DNA of 64,000 bases from Mesorhizobium sp. (GCA_004020875.1 SAPZ01000007.1:124001-188000); one strand, 5' to 3'. Counted from the stretch's first letter, positions 16,518-25,978 are shown. Notes: generated by a model not told the origin, from the letters alone. A program made the numbers and translations.

Positions 16518-17564
16518 ATGGCGATGAGCGCCGTGGCGCGGGACACTGTTTTTGCCCTGCGCCGCCAGATCGCGAAGATCGAGGGAACGTTGCCCGAGCG
16601 CCTGCAGGCGCCGGCGCCTGGAGCAATTCCAGGAAAAGTGCGACGCGGTTTTCCGTCCGGAATTGCGGAAAAACAAATCCCTGCCGATGTTACCGGATCG
16701 GACAGGACACTTGTCCGGCGTGGCCTCGCCGTGGCTTCGGCGGACGCTTTCCTGCATACCGGCATCGAACGTTTCGACACCGCCCTCGGCGGCGGCCTGC
16801 CCAGGGCGGCGCTCAGCGAGATCCATGGGCTGGAGACCCGCGATGCCGGCGCGGTCGCCGGCTTCGCGTTCTCGCTCGTGAGCCTGATCCTCAAGGAGAA
16901 GCAGGGCCTGCCGATCCTCTGGGTCGGCACGGCGGAAATCTTCCACGAGGCCGGCCTGCCCTATGCCAGGGGCCTTCATGCCCTGTTCGGCATCGAGCCG
17001 GAGCAATTGTTGTTTTCCGAAGCGCCGAAACTGCTCGACGCGCTATGGATCGCCGAGGAGGCCGCCCGCATGACGGCCTTCGCCGCGGTCATCCTCGAGA
17101 TCCGCGGCAGCCCGCGGCTTCTCGACCTCACCGCCACGCGCCGGCTGCACGCTCGCGCCCAGAATGCCGGCCGCCCGGTTCTGTTGCTGCGCCAGGCCGG
17201 CGAGGCAGATCCAACCGCCGCACCGGTGCGCCTCATCGTCTCGGCGGCGCCCGCGGCAAGCCGCGAGACGGTCGCCGGGCCCCTCGCCGGCTCGATCGGC
17301 CGCCCCGCCTTCAAAGTCGATATCGGCAAGAGCCGCACGGCCCTGCCCGGACAATTCACACTGGAGTGGAACCCAAATGAGCACGCTTTTGCGGAAAGAA
17401 CAGAGAATCCTGTCGCTGTGGTTCCCGCATCTCAGCGCGGAACGGATCCTGCGCCAGCGTCTGGGGCGGTCCTGGCGTTCCCGGCCCTCGCAGCACCTGC
17501 CTCTGGTGATCAGCCATCGCGACAACAACACCCAGCGCATCGCAGCCCTCGACGAGCGGGCTGA
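16518..17564 (+). CDS. imuA: SOS mutagenesis accessory protein ImuA
   Basis: The 348-aa protein (ATG 16518) has the alphaproteobacterial ImuA N-terminus ARDTVFALRRQIAKIEG and a RecA/SulA-like core with TGIERFDTALGGGLPRAALS and EIHGLETRDAGAVAGF, where a Walker-A-like loop is degenerate. ImuA works with ImuB and DnaE2 in damage-induced mutagenesis. Residues about 35-53 are encoded by a 57-bp copy of a dispersed palindromic repeat that keeps the frame. The C-terminus extends 188 bp into imuB in another frame. It is first in an SOS operon behind a LexA box. Confidence 0.9.
   Translation: MAMSAVARDTVFALRRQIAKIEGTLPERLQAPAPGAIPGKVRRGFPSGIAEKQIPADVTGSDRTLVRRGLAVASADAFLHTGIERFDTALGGGLPRAALSEIHGLETRDAGAVAGFAFSLVSLILKEKQGLPILWVGTAEIFHEAGLPYARGLHALFGIEPEQLLFSEAPKLLDALWIAEEAARMTAFAAVILEIRGSPRLLDLTATRRLHARAQNAGRPVLLLRQAGEADPTAAPVRLIVSAAPAASRETVAGPLAGSIGRPAFKVDIGKSRTALPGQFTLEWNPNEHAFAERTENPVAVVPASQRGTDPAPASGAVLAFPALAAPASGDQPSRQQHPAHRSPRRAG
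16621..16677 (+). repeat. Palindromic repeat inserted in frame within imuA
   Basis: This stretch starts GAGCAATTCCAGGAAAAGTG and contains the inverted arm TTTTCCGTCCGGAATTGCGG. It belongs to the class of short palindromes found between genes in this window (for example near 23860 and 26229). It is 57 bp, exactly 19 codons, and adds the segment GAIPGKVRRGFPSGIAEK to ImuA without breaking the frame. Confidence 0.75.
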
Positions 17565-18996
17565 GGCGCTGAAGCTGAAGCGCGGCATGGGCATTGCCGA
17601 TGCTCGCGCCATGCACCCCACGATCGACGTGGTCGAGGCCGACCCGGAAGCCGACCGCCGCCTGCTCGAAGGCCTTGCCGACTGGTGCGACCGCTATACG
17701 CCCCTGGTGGCGATCGACGCCGAGGACGGGCTGTTCCTCGACGTCACCGGCTGCACGCATCTGTTCGGCGGCGAGCGCGCCATGCAGGACGAGATCCTCA
17801 CCCGCTTTTTCCAGCAGGGTTTCGATGTCCGCGCCGGGTTGGCCTCGACCCCCGGCGCCGCCTGGGCAGCGGCCCGCTTCCACGGCAACCGTATCGTGAC
17901 CGGCGGCGAGGAGGAGGCGCTTCTGGCGCCGCTGCCATTGTCGGCGCTGCGCATCGCGCCGGAGACCCGCGTCAGCCTGGAAAGTGTTGGCCTGCGCACA
18001 GCCGGCGCGGTGATGGCGGCACCCCGCGCGCCGCTCGCCCGCCGCTTCGGCGCCACTCTGCTTCTGCGCCTCGACCAGGCGCTCGGCCGCCTCGACGAGG
18101 CCGTGTCGCCGCGCCTTCCCGTCGCGCCGCTCTCGGTCGAGCGCCATCTTGCCGAGCCAATCATGCTCACCGACGACATCGAGCGGCTCATAAGCCGGCT
18201 TGCCGTCGCCCTGAAGACCGACCTCGAACGCCGCGGCGAGGGCGCAAGGACGCTGGCGCTGCTTCTCTTCCGCGTCGACGGCGCCGTCAGCCGCATCGCC
18301 GTCGGCACCTCGCGCCCGATACGCGAGCCGCGGCTGATCCAAAGACTGTTCCATGAGCGGCTTGCCGCGCTGGAGCAGAACATCGACGCCGGCTTCGGCT
18401 TCGACCTCGTGCGGCTCTCCGTGCTGTCGGTCGCCGCCTTCGACTTGGTTCAGGGCGCCCTCACCGGCGAGGCGGACGACGATGACGCCGACATCGCGCT
18501 GTTTGCCGACCGTGTCCGCGCCCGCCTCGGCGAGGCAGCCGTGCTGAAGCCGGTGGTTGTCGAAAGCCATCTGCCGGAGCGCGCCGTCAAGACCGTGCCT
18601 TTCGCGGAAGCGCCGCAAAGGCGCGCCCCGGCGGCCGGGCGTGCGGCGCCGCCCCGAACGGCCCCGCCGATGACCATCTATCCGCCGGAGCGGCCGGTGC
18701 GCCTGTTCCGCTCGCCGGAGCCGATCGAGGTGCCGGCGACCGAGATCCCGGAGGGTCCGCCGATGAATTTCCGCTGGCGGCGCGCGCTTTACCGCGTCGC
18801 CCGCGCCGAGGGGCCGGAGCGCATCGCCGCCGAATGGTGGCGGCAACTGCCCGGTGAGGAAGAAGCGCCGACCCGCGACTATTACCGCATCGAGGACAGC
18901 GAGGGACGCCGCTACTGGCTTTATCGCCAGGGTCTCTACAGCACCGCGCCCCGGGCCACACCGCCACGCTGGTTCATGCATGGGGTTTTCGCATGA
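17377..18996 (+). CDS. imuB: ImuB, Y-family DNA polymerase-like protein of the mutasome
   Basis: The ATG at 17377 gives 539 aa with a Y-family polymerase fold ([47 protein letters not shown]). The first catalytic acidic motif, normally D-x-D, reads LWFPHL here, in line with ImuB being a catalytically inactive polymerase homologue that bridges the beta clamp and DnaE2. The C-terminal part has a low-complexity proline/alanine linker (about residues 405-440) and an ImuB-type tail ending WFMHGVFA. Its start lies inside imuA and its stop overlaps dnaE2 (ATGA). Confidence 0.93.
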   Translation: MSTLLRKEQRILSLWFPHLSAERILRQRLGRSWRSRPSQHLPLVISHRDNNTQRIAALDERAEALKLKRGMGIADARAMHPTIDVVEADPEADRRLLEGLADWCDRYTPLVAIDAEDGLFLDVTGCTHLFGGERAMQDEILTRFFQQGFDVRAGLASTPGAAWAAARFHGNRIVTGGEEEALLAPLPLSALRIAPETRVSLESVGLRTAGAVMAAPRAPLARRFGATLLLRLDQALGRLDEAVSPRLPVAPLSVERHLAEPIMLTDDIERLISRLAVALKTDLERRGEGARTLALLLFRVDGAVSRIAVGTSRPIREPRLIQRLFHERLAALEQNIDAGFGFDLVRLSVLSVAAFDLVQGALTGEADDDDADIALFADRVRARLGEAAVLKPVVVESHLPERAVKTVPFAEAPQRRAPAAGRAAPPRTAPPMTIYPPERPVRLFRSPEPIEVPATEIPEGPPMNFRWRRALYRVARAEGPERIAAEWWRQLPGEEEAPTRDYYRIEDSEGRRYWLYRQGLYSTAPRATPPRWFMHGVFA

Positions 18997-21900
18997 ACGC
19001 GCTGACCGCCATCCCCTATGCCGAGTTCGGCATAAGCTCGAATTTCTCCTTCCTGCGCGGCGCCTCCAAGCCCGAGGAGCTGGTGGTCGCGGCAAAATTC
19101 TACGGTTTTTCGTCGATCGGGCTTGCCGACCGCAACACCGTCGCCGGCGTCGTGCGCGCCTGGCAGCAGGCCAAGGTGGAGAAGATGCCCTATCATCCCG
19201 GCTGCCGCCTGGTGTTCGGCGACGGCACGCCGGACATTCTCGCCTATCCCCGCGACCGCCAGGGCTGGGGACATCTGTGCCGCATGCTGACGCAAGCCAA
19301 TCTGCGCGACGAGACCGAGAAGGGCGCGACGCTGCTCAAGCTCAACGATCTGCTTGAATGGGGCGATCGGATGTCGTTGGCGATCCTGCCCAATCTGTCC
19401 GGCGGCGCGGAATGCAACCTTGCATTGATTAGCCGGCTTAAAGATCGCTTCAGCGCCGCGCTCCGATTGGCCGTGGCGCCGGATTATGGCGGCAATGACC
19501 GCTTCCGCATCGAGCAGGCGGCGGCGATGGCCGAGCATGCGCGTATTCCGCTGATGGCGACCAACGACGTGCTCTATCATGCCGCCGAGCGCCGCCCTTT
19601 GCAGGATGTGCTGACCGCGATCCGCCTCAACACACCAGTTTCCGAGGTCGGGCTGGAACTGACCGCCAATGCCGAGCGCCATCTGAAGCCGCCGCTGGAA
19701 ATGGCGCGCCTTTTCCGCCGTCTCCCTGAAGCGCTGGCCGAGACACTGCGCTTCGCCGACGAATTGACCTTCTCTCTCAGCGACCTCGAATACAACTACC
19801 CGGACGAGCCGACCGAATCCGGCCTCGGGCCGCAGGCCGAGCTCGAGCGCCTGGCCCGCGAAGGAGCGGTCAAGCGCTATCCGGCCGGCGTTCCCGAGTA
19901 TGTGCTGGAACGCATCGACAGCGAGCTCGCGCTGATCGAGCGCCTGAACTATGCGCGCTATTTTCTGACCGTCCACGACATCGTCAAATTCGCCCGCAGC
20001 AAGGATATCCTTTGCCAGGGCCGCGGCTCGGCCGCCAATTCGATCATCTGCTTCTGCATCGGCATCACCGAGGTCGGCCCCGAGCGCATCGACACCTTGT
20101 TCGAGCGCTTCATCTCCGAGGAGCGCAACGAGCCGCCCGACATCGACGTCGACTTCGAGCATGAAAGACGTGACGAGGTCATCGCCTATATCTACGAGAA
20201 ATACAGCGCCAAGCGCACGGCGCTTGCCGCCGCCGTCATCAGCTATCGCGGCCGCTCCGCCCTGCGCGAGGTGGCCAAGGCCATGGGCCTGTCTGAGGAT
20301 GTCCGCAGCGCGCTGTCCAGCACCATCTGGGGCTGGTCAACCTCCGAGCTCGGCGAAAGGGAAGCCAATGCCGGCGGTCTCGACCGCGCCGATCCGCTGT
20401 CGCGCCAGGTGCTGGAGCGCGCCAACGAGATCATGGGCTTTCCCCGCCACCTCTCCCAGCATGTCGGCGGCTTCGTCATCACCCGCGACCGGCTCGACGA
20501 GGTCGTGCCCATCGTCAAGACGGCGATGGAGGAGCGCAAGATGGTCGAGTGGGACAAGGACGATCTCGACGCGGTGAAGATCCTCAAGGTCGACGTGCTG
20601 GCGCTCGGCATGCTGACCTGCCTGAAGCGCGCCTTCACCTTGCTCACCGACCACTATCCGCGGGCGCGGGATCCGTTTGGACGGCCTTACGTGCTCGCGA
20701 CCCTTCCCGAAGAGGATGAGGACGTCTACGCCATGATCCAGAGAGCCGACACGCTCGGCGTCTTCCAGATCGAGTCGCGTGCGCAGATGTCGATGCTGCC
20801 GCGGCTCAGGCCTCGCGAATTCTACGATCTCGTCATCGAGGTGGCGATCGTGCGCCCGGGCCCGATCCAGGGCGACATGGTGCATCCCTATCTGCGCCGG
20901 CGGCAGGGCAAGGAGGCGGTCCATTATCCCAGCCTTGAGCTCAAGAAAATCCTCGGCAAGACGCTGGGTGTGCCGCTTTTCCAGGAACAGGCGATGAAGA
21001 TCGCCATCGTCGCCGGCGGCTTCCGGCCGGGCGAGGCCGACGAATTGCGTCGCGCCATGGCGACCTTCAAGCGCACCGGCACGATCGGCAACTACCGCCA
21101 GCGCATGATCGACGGCATGGTCGCCAATGGCTACGAGAGGGAATTCGCCGAGCGCTGCTTCAAGCAGATCGAAGGTTTTGGCGAATATGGCTTTCCCGAA
21201 AGCCATGCCGCGTCCTTCGCGCTGCTGGTCTATGCTTCCTGCTGGTTCAAGACCTTCTATCCCGATGTCTTCTGCGCCGCGATCCTGAATGCGCAGCCAA
21301 TGGGTTTCTACCAGCCGGCCCAGCTGGTGCGCGACGCGCGCGACCATGGCGTCGAGGTGCGCGAGGTCGACATCAACCATTCCGTCTGGGACTGCACGCT
21401 GGAGGCCACCGCCTTCGATCCGTCCCGCATCCTCGAGCGCCACGCCTCGATGCGCGGCGTCATCGAGACGGCGCATGCGGTGCGGCTCGGCTTCCGCCAG
21501 ATCAAGGGCCTGTCCGAGGAGCGCATGGTTATATTGGTCGCGCAGCGCGGCGACGGCTATCGATCGGTCAGAGATGTCTGGCTGCGCTCCGGCCTCGATG
21601 TCGGCGAGATCGAAAGATTGGCTGAGGCCGACGCGTTCCGCTCGATCGGCCTCGACCGCCGTGCCGCGCTCTGGGAGGTCCGCGCCCTCGACGGCAGGAG
21701 CGCCGCCGAGAGATTGCCGCTGTTCGACCAGCCCTCGCTCAGCCTGCGCGAGCTGGAGCCGCAAACGAAACTGCCGAAGATGCCGCTCGGCGAACATGTC
21801 GTGCACGACTACCGCTCGCTCGGCCTGTCGCTGAAGGAGCACCCCGTCGCCTTCCTGCGCGAAAGGCTTACCCGCGCCGGCGTCACCCCCAACGCCCACC

Positions 21901-22331
21901 TGCCGTCGGTGCGCGACGGCCGCCGCGTCTCCGTCGCCGGGCTGGTGCTGGTCCGTCAGCGGCCGGGCAAGGGCAACGCCATCTTCCTCACGCTGGAGGA
22001 CGAAAAATCGATCGCCAACGTCATCATCTGGCCGCGCGTCTTCGACCGCTTCCGTCCGGTGGTCATGGGCGCGCGCCTCATTCGCGTCACAGGCAAGCTG
22101 CAGCATGAATCGGACGTCATCCACATCGTCGCCGACCGGATCGAGGATTTGACCTCCTGGCTGAGCGTGCTGCTGGAGTCCGCCAATCGCCCGGTCATCG
22201 AGCACAATCACGCCGAACCGCCGGTTGGATCAAAGCCTGCCCAAAGCCGCGGCCTGCCGGTCCGCCAGGATCTTGAAGCCCTATCGGGTGCCGCACAACA
22301 GGTCATGCCAAAAGGACGGAACTTTCAGTAG
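18993..22331 (+). CDS. dnaE2: Error-prone DNA polymerase DnaE2 (ImuC)
   Basis: The 1112-aa protein has an N-terminal PHP domain ([20 protein letters not shown]), the C-family polymerase catalytic aspartates in [16 protein letters not shown] near residue 382 and the palm segment [18 protein letters not shown] near residue 625. Helix-hairpin-helix and OB-fold regions follow ([19 protein letters not shown]). DnaE2 performs translesion synthesis with ImuA and ImuB and lacks the clamp-binding tail of replicative DnaE1. It is the last gene of the SOS cassette, translationally coupled to imuB by a 4-bp overlap. A large palindromic repeat follows the stop. Confidence 0.97.
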   Translation: MNALTAIPYAEFGISSNFSFLRGASKPEELVVAAKFYGFSSIGLADRNTVAGVVRAWQQAKVEKMPYHPGCRLVFGDGTPDILAYPRDRQGWGHLCRMLTQANLRDETEKGATLLKLNDLLEWGDRMSLAILPNLSGGAECNLALISRLKDRFSAALRLAVAPDYGGNDRFRIEQAAAMAEHARIPLMATNDVLYHAAERRPLQDVLTAIRLNTPVSEVGLELTANAERHLKPPLEMARLFRRLPEALAETLRFADELTFSLSDLEYNYPDEPTESGLGPQAELERLAREGAVKRYPAGVPEYVLERIDSELALIERLNYARYFLTVHDIVKFARSKDILCQGRGSAANSIICFCIGITEVGPERIDTLFERFISEERNEPPDIDVDFEHERRDEVIAYIYEKYSAKRTALAAAVISYRGRSALREVAKAMGLSEDVRSALSSTIWGWSTSELGEREANAGGLDRADPLSRQVLERANEIMGFPRHLSQHVGGFVITRDRLDEVVPIVKTAMEERKMVEWDKDDLDAVKILKVDVLALGMLTCLKRAFTLLTDHYPRARDPFGRPYVLATLPEEDEDVYAMIQRADTLGVFQIESRAQMSMLPRLRPREFYDLVIEVAIVRPGPIQGDMVHPYLRRRQGKEAVHYPSLELKKILGKTLGVPLFQEQAMKIAIVAGGFRPGEADELRRAMATFKRTGTIGNYRQRMIDGMVANGYEREFAERCFKQIEGFGEYGFPESHAASFALLVYASCWFKTFYPDVFCAAILNAQPMGFYQPAQLVRDARDHGVEVREVDINHSVWDCTLEATAFDPSRILERHASMRGVIETAHAVRLGFRQIKGLSEERMVILVAQRGDGYRSVRDVWLRSGLDVGEIERLAEADAFRSIGLDRRAALWEVRALDGRSAAERLPLFDQPSLSLRELEPQTKLPKMPLGEHVVHDYRSLGLSLKEHPVAFLRERLTRAGVTPNAHLPSVRDGRRVSVAGLVLVRQRPGKGNAIFLTLEDEKSIANVIIWPRVFDRFRPVVMGARLIRVTGKLQHESDVIHIVADRIEDLTSWLSVLLESANRPVIEHNHAEPPVGSKPAQSRGLPVRQDLEALSGAAQQVMPKGRNFQ

Positions 22332-22378
22332 CAGCGATTTCCAGCACAATAGGAACCGCGGCGGGAGCGAAAAACGCC

Positions 22379-22563
22379 TTCGTCATCCACGGGCGAAGCA
22401 AGGAGCGAAGCGACGCGGCGCAGACCCGAGGATCCATGCCGTTACCTATGAGCGTTGCTGCGGTGCAGAACTATCTCTGTGCTTGCACCGTTCTTGTCCT
22501 TCGCGCGAGGTCACGGCATGCATCCAGGGTCTCCGTGACGCCACTTCGCTCTGGGATGACGAC
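22379..22563. repeat. Long palindromic repeat, CGTCAT...ATGACG family, copy 1
   Basis: The ends CGTCATCCACGGGCGAAGC and CTCTGGGATGACG are imperfect inverted repeats. Inner arms GGATCCATGCCG and CGGCATGCATCC also pair. The same layout recurs at 55823-55982 and, more decayed, at 37620-37745. It fills most of the gap between dnaE2 and the Trm112-like gene. No ORF is supported. Confidence 0.75.
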
Positions 22564-22597
22564 ATACCTCGAAGGCCGCGTGACAGCGCAAACCCGC

Positions 22598-22843
22598 TCA
22601 CGATGGCCCGCTGAGCCGCGGCGGCGGCACCAGCATGTCCTCGGCCGAGATCGTGCGCGCCTCCGAAGGCAGCATGATCGGGATGCCGTCGCGCACCGGA
22701 TAGGCGAGTTTCGCCACGCGCGAGACCAGCTCGCCCCGCTCCGGATCCCAAGTCAGCGGCCCCTTGGTCAGCGGGCAGGCGAGCAATTCAAGAAGCTTCG
22801 GATCGACCTCGGCCTTCCGCCCGTCACGCCCGTCCGCGGGCAT
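22598..22843 (-). CDS. Trm112-like zinc-ribbon family protein (YcaR type)
   Basis: The 81-aa protein has the Trm112 core: [20 protein letters not shown] and [20 protein letters not shown]. Bacterial members are small proteins that in eukaryotes and archaea activate methyltransferases; the bacterial role is unclear. Only one cysteine of the ribbon remains, so metal binding is doubtful. It is followed at 105 bp by no obvious partner on its own strand, while the Lon-N-domain gene lies upstream beyond a palindromic element. Confidence 0.85.
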   Translation of the reverse strand: MPADGRDGRKAEVDPKLLELLACPLTKGPLTWDPERGELVSRVAKLAYPVRDGIPIMLPSEARTISAEDMLVPPPRLSGPS

Positions 22844-22876
22844 CGCACTCTTCCATTGTCCAATTCCTCCGTCCCT

Positions 22877-23018
22877 AAGTGTGTTGAGATTCAGGTCAGG
22901 CCGAGTCGAAAATGGTGGCTTCCGAGAACCGGAGCGGAGCGTACTTAAAGTACGTGAGCACCGGAAGCGCAGGAATCCGCCATTTGCAGGCCGGTCTCAC
23001 CTGAACATCAATACACTT
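22877..23018. repeat. 142-bp near-palindromic element (RIME-like)
   Basis: The arms AAGTGTGTTGAGATTCAGGT and ACCTGAACATCAATACACTT are inverted repeats at the two ends. Inner arms AAAATGGTGGCTTCCGAGAA and TCCGCCATTT also pair, and the centre at 22947 is the palindrome GTACTTAAAGTAC. It looks like the rhizobial intergenic mosaic elements described in the literature, though identity with a named family needs a search. It lies between two minus-strand genes, touching the stop of the Lon-domain gene. Confidence 0.85.
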
Positions 23019-23689
23019 TATTGTAGACTGGACCCAAACTCATCACCCTCTCGCGCCAGCGTCATCTCGGTGATGGCAATCAGCGTCTCGGCGCGCGTCT
23101 TCAGGTCCGGCGCTTCCAAGAGCGCCTGTTTCTCGGCCGGTCCATAGGGCGCCATCATCGACAACGCGTTGACCAGCATGCCGTTTTCGGCGCGGCTGAC
23201 GCTTTCCCAGTCGGCCTCGAGGTCGTTGGCCTGCAGGTAGGCGCGAAACGCCTTGAGCAGCGCCGGCCGGTCGATCTCGCCGGCGGCCGGGTCTTCCTCG
23301 AGATCGGCGAGAAACGGCGTGATCTTGCACTGCCGGAAAGGGGCCTTCGCCGCGAGCTCCTGCACGATGCGGAACCGGCACACGCCCTGCAGCGAGATCA
23401 GGTAGCGGCCGTCGCCGGTCTCGGCGAGAGAGATGATGCGCCCGGCGCAACCGACGCTGCATAGCTCCGGCTCGCCGTCATCGCGCAATGCGCCATCGAG
23501 GCTCGGCTGGATCATGCCGATCAGCCGGGAGCCGGCCATCGCCTGGTCGATCATCTGCAGATAGCGCGGCTCGAAGATGTTGAGCGGCATGCGGCCGCCC
23601 GGCAGAAGCAGCGCGCCGGCGAGCGGGAACACCGGGATTGCCGACGGCAGATCCTTGCCAAGCCGATAGAGTGCGTTACCGACGCGCAC
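23018..23689 (-). CDS. LON peptidase substrate-binding (N-terminal) domain protein
   Basis: The 223-aa protein is a stand-alone Lon N-domain: IPVFPLAGALLLPGGRMPLN, IFEPRYLQMIDQAM, then SVGCAGRIISLAETGDGRYL. It lacks the ATPase and protease domains, so it is not Lon itself. Stand-alone members are thought to bind unfolded or specific substrates, but their role is unknown. Neighbours on the same strand are CnoX (upstream, thioredoxin-chaperone) and Trm112-like; this Trm112/Lon-N/CnoX/deacylase group is common in rhizobia. Its stop overlaps the 142-bp palindromic element by one base. Confidence 0.88.
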   Translation of the reverse strand: MRVGNALYRLGKDLPSAIPVFPLAGALLLPGGRMPLNIFEPRYLQMIDQAMAGSRLIGMIQPSLDGALRDDGEPELCSVGCAGRIISLAETGDGRYLISLQGVCRFRIVQELAAKAPFRQCKITPFLADLEEDPAAGEIDRPALLKAFRAYLQANDLEADWESVSRAENGMLVNALSMMAPYGPAEKQALLEAPDLKTRAETLIAITEMTLAREGDEFGSSLQ

Positions 23690-23820
23690 CGCGACCCTCC
23701 CAAAGCAACACCGGCAAGCGCATCACCCTACAACCTCCTCTCGCCGGCAGACTCGTCCCGGCTTGGCGGCGAACCGCCAACCTGCCCTTATCTGGGGCTG
23801 GCACTCCTCCGCTCAAGCCT

Positions 23821-23839
23821 GCCAGCTGCGACAGCTGGC
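23821..23839 (-). terminator. Perfect hairpin between CnoX and Lon-domain genes
   Basis: GCCAGCTG and CAGCTGGC form an 8-bp perfect stem with a CGA loop in the gap between two minus-strand genes. It may end cnoX transcription or modulate read-through. The A-tract lies on the plus-strand 3' side, so it is not a textbook intrinsic terminator for the minus strand. Confidence 0.45.
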
Positions 23840-23854
23840 AAAAAACTTTGCGCG

Positions 23855-23945
23855 CGATTCCGGACAAGTGGGCAGCGGCGTTCGTCCGGAATTGCGTCAG
23901 AACAAGTACCTGGAGCGTTTCGGCTATTCTGTGAAACGCCCAAAC
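23855..23945. repeat. Degenerate rhizobial palindromes
   Basis: ATTCCGGACAAGTGG and TTCGTCCGGAATTGCG are inverted arms of the same class as the in-frame insert in imuA. They are followed by the short palindrome GCGTTTC...GAAACGC just after the cnoX stop, which may act as its terminator. No ORF here. Confidence 0.55.
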
Positions 23946-23948
23946 GCT

Positions 23949-24941
23949 TCAAGAGAACAGCAGCGACGACAGCTTGCGCCGTGCCGCGAGCGTCGCCTCG
24001 TCGGTCATTCCCCAGGCCTCGAAGAGCTTCAACAGCTGCGCCCTGGCGCCGTCGTCGTTCCAAGACCGATCGGCCTTGACGATCGCCAGCAGATTGTCGG
24101 CGGCGGCATTGCGATCGCCGCGCGCGTTCTGGATCATCGCCAGGTCGAAGCGCGCCTGGTGGTCGGCCGGATTGGCGGCGAGCCGTCGCTCGAGCTCGGC
24201 CGGATTGCCGAGCGCGGCCGCTTCGGCCGCCAGCGTCATCTTGGCGCGCAGCGCCGCCAGCGCCGGCGCGTCCTTCTTGTCGTCGGGCGCCCGGGCCAGA
24301 ACGGCTTTGGCGCCGTCCGCGTCCCCGGCGTCGAACAGGATCTCGCCCAGCCCCGCGATCGCCTCCAGTGTCTCCGGCGCCTGCTCCAGAATCGCGTCAT
24401 AGATGTCGGCGGCGGTCTGCACGTCGCCGGCTGTGCGCGCCTCGGCGGCCGCGGCCAGCGCGTCGGCGATCTGCGGCGCGCCGCCGCCCTTGCCGCCGAC
24501 CTTCTGGATGAACTGGTTGATCTGGCTTTCGGGAATGGCGCCCATGAAGCCGTCAACCGGCTGGCCGTCCTTGAAGGCGATGACTGCGGGGATGGACTGG
24601 ATGCCGAGCTGGCCGGCGATCGAGGGATGGTCGTCGATGTTCATCTTGACCAGCTTGACCTTGCCGCCGGCGGCCTTGACTGCCTTTTCCAGCTGCGGCG
24701 TCAGCTGCTTGCAGGGCCCGCACCATGGCGCCCAGAAATCGACCAGCACCGGCTGACGCCGCGATTCCTGGATGACGTCGGCAGCAAAGGTGGCGGTGGT
24801 GGTGTCCTTGATCAGGTCGGCCGCCGCCGGCGCTTCGCCCAGCGAAACCTTGGCGCGGTCGCCGCCGCCATATTGCACCGTTTGGGCGTACTGGCCGCCA
24901 TTGCCGCCGAACGCGCCGCTATACGGATTGTTGTCGCTCAT
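23949..24941 (-). CDS. Thioredoxin-TPR chaperone CnoX (YbbN) homologue
   Basis: From the ATG at 24941, preceded by AAAGGGCGAC, the protein is 330 aa. It has a thioredoxin fold with an intact redox motif WAPWCGPCKQ near residues 69-78 and a C-terminal array of TPR-like helices (residues about 170-330: NPAELERRLAANPADHQARF). This is the YbbN/CnoX family, holdases that protect proteins from oxidative or chlorine stress and hand them to DnaK or GroEL. E. coli CnoX has lost one cysteine (SxxC); this protein keeps CxxC, so it may also be an active oxidoreductase. Confidence 0.9.
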   Translation of the reverse strand: MSDNNPYSGAFGGNGGQYAQTVQYGGGDRAKVSLGEAPAAADLIKDTTTATFAADVIQESRRQPVLVDFWAPWCGPCKQLTPQLEKAVKAAGGKVKLVKMNIDDHPSIAGQLGIQSIPAVIAFKDGQPVDGFMGAIPESQINQFIQKVGGKGGGAPQIADALAAAAEARTAGDVQTAADIYDAILEQAPETLEAIAGLGEILFDAGDADGAKAVLARAPDDKKDAPALAALRAKMTLAAEAAALGNPAELERRLAANPADHQARFDLAMIQNARGDRNAAADNLLAIVKADRSWNDDGARAQLLKLFEAWGMTDEATLAARRKLSSLLFS

Positions 24942-25044
24942 CGTGTCGCCCTTTCGGTCGCGCTCCCAGGCGTCGGCGCCCAGCGCGTCATTGTCGGATT
25001 TCGGAACCGCCTTCCATGTGGCGATCAAGCCCTGACTTTCAAGA

Positions 25045-25539
25045 TTATGAGACTTTCAGGATAACAGGATCGTGGCCGGTTGCCTCGACGAATTTGATCA
25101 GATCGGCGGCGGCGATCGACGTCGTTGCCTCATTGGTCAGCGGATGGCCGTTGATGACGTCATGGCTCATCAGTTCCTGGTCGAGCACCACCTTGACCTT
25201 CCCCTCCGTGTCGTTGATCAGGCCGAAGACCGTCACCGCGCCAGGGATGACGCCGAGCAGCTCCATCAGCATCTCGGGCTTGCCGAAGGAGACCCGGCTG
25301 GCGGCGCCGATGAGATGATGGATCTGCTTCAGGTCGACGACGGCTTCCTCGCCGACGGTGACGAGGAAATAATTGTCCTTCTTGTCCTTGAGGAACAGGT
25401 TCTTGGTGTGGCCGCCGGGAATCTCGCCGCGCAGGCTTTGCGAATCGGCGACCGTGAACAGCGGCGGGTGCCGCACGGTCGAGACCGCAATGCCGAGATC
25501 GGCAAGAAATTCGTTGAGCTCGGCTTCGGTCTTCGGCAT
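25045..25539 (-). CDS. Prolyl-tRNA deacylase (YbaK/ProX/PrdX family)
   Basis: The 164-aa protein fits the free-standing trans-editing domains that hydrolyse Ala-tRNA-Pro: VRHPPLFTVADSQSLRGEIP, then GGHTKNLFLKDKKDNYFLV, DLKQIHHLIGAASRVSF and GVIPGAVTVFGLIND. The lysine in KNLFLKDKK is the conserved functional residue of this family. The start at 25539 (MPKTEAELNEF) is preferred over an ATG 6 codons upstream because conservation begins there. It is 103 bp upstream of cnoX on the same strand. Confidence 0.88.
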   Translation of the reverse strand: MPKTEAELNEFLADLGIAVSTVRHPPLFTVADSQSLRGEIPGGHTKNLFLKDKKDNYFLVTVGEEAVVDLKQIHHLIGAASRVSFGKPEMLMELLGVIPGAVTVFGLINDTEGKVKVVLDQELMSHDVINGHPLTNEATTSIAAADLIKFVEATGHDPVILKVS

Positions 25540-25792
25540 CGGTCCTCGCGCAATCAAAAGGGGTCATGCCGTTTACGGCGAACGACGGCATCCTCGCAAG
25601 GCCGTGCGAGCAGGGTCAGGCAACTCCAGGAGAAATGTCGGACCGTCAGGGCTCGGCGCGCACGGCGTTCTGAGCGAAATGCCTCGAGGCAAAGCGGGTT
25701 CTCCATTGCCTTCTGGCGGCGAGATGCTTCGGCGATTGCGGCCTCGCCCACAGGTGCCTCCAGGTCGCAGGAAAAAGACCGTCATTTCCCTG
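25540..25792. other. Non-coding region upstream of tRNA-Gly
   Basis: Short overlapping ORFs exist on both strands, but none has a ribosome site, codon bias or recognisable family. The stretch includes the deacylase gene's promoter region and leads into the tRNA promoter. Confidence 0.4.
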
Positions 25793-25821
25793 TTGCAATC
25801 GCCGCGCTCTTCGGCCATATA
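25793..25821 (+). promoter_or_regulatory. Candidate promoter of tRNA-Gly
   Basis: TTGCAA and CATATA are separated by 17 bp and lie about 30 bp upstream of the tRNA gene. This is the only sigma-70-like pair seen in the region. Confidence 0.5.
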
Positions 25822-25849
25822 GGCGCGGCTTGCGGCCGAGGCCGCGCGA

Positions 25850-25924
25850 GCGGGTGTAGCTCAGGGGTAGAGCACAACCTTGCCAAGGTTGGGGTCGGGC
25901 GTTCGAATCGCCTCACCCGCTCCA
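25850..25924 (+). tRNA. tRNA-Gly (GCC anticodon)
   Basis: GCGGGTG and CACCCGC form the acceptor stem, GCTC...GAGC the D stem, CAACC TTGCCAA GGTTG the anticodon arm with anticodon GCC, and GGGCG TTCGAAT CGCCT the T arm (one imperfect pair). The discriminator T is followed by an encoded CCA. All four arms fold by eye. Confidence 0.97.
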
Positions 25925-25951
25925 GTTTCCTCCACCGAGGATCAAGCATCG

Positions 25952-25978
25952 AAAAGCCGCGGTTCACCGCGGCTTTTT
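25952..25978 (+). terminator. Intrinsic terminator of tRNA-Gly
   Basis: AAAAGCCGCGG, a TTCA loop and CCGCGGCTTTTT form a perfect stem with a T-run, 28 bp after the tRNA end. Confidence 0.9.

Noticed and set aside
23821..23839. Intrinsic terminator with T-run on the minus strand
   Set aside because: The T-run of the minus strand precedes rather than follows the stem, so only a hairpin, not a canonical terminator, is claimed.
25554..25818. Short ORFs between the deacylase gene and tRNA-Gly
   Set aside because: Several overlapping frames on both strands, none with a start signal or consistent codon use.
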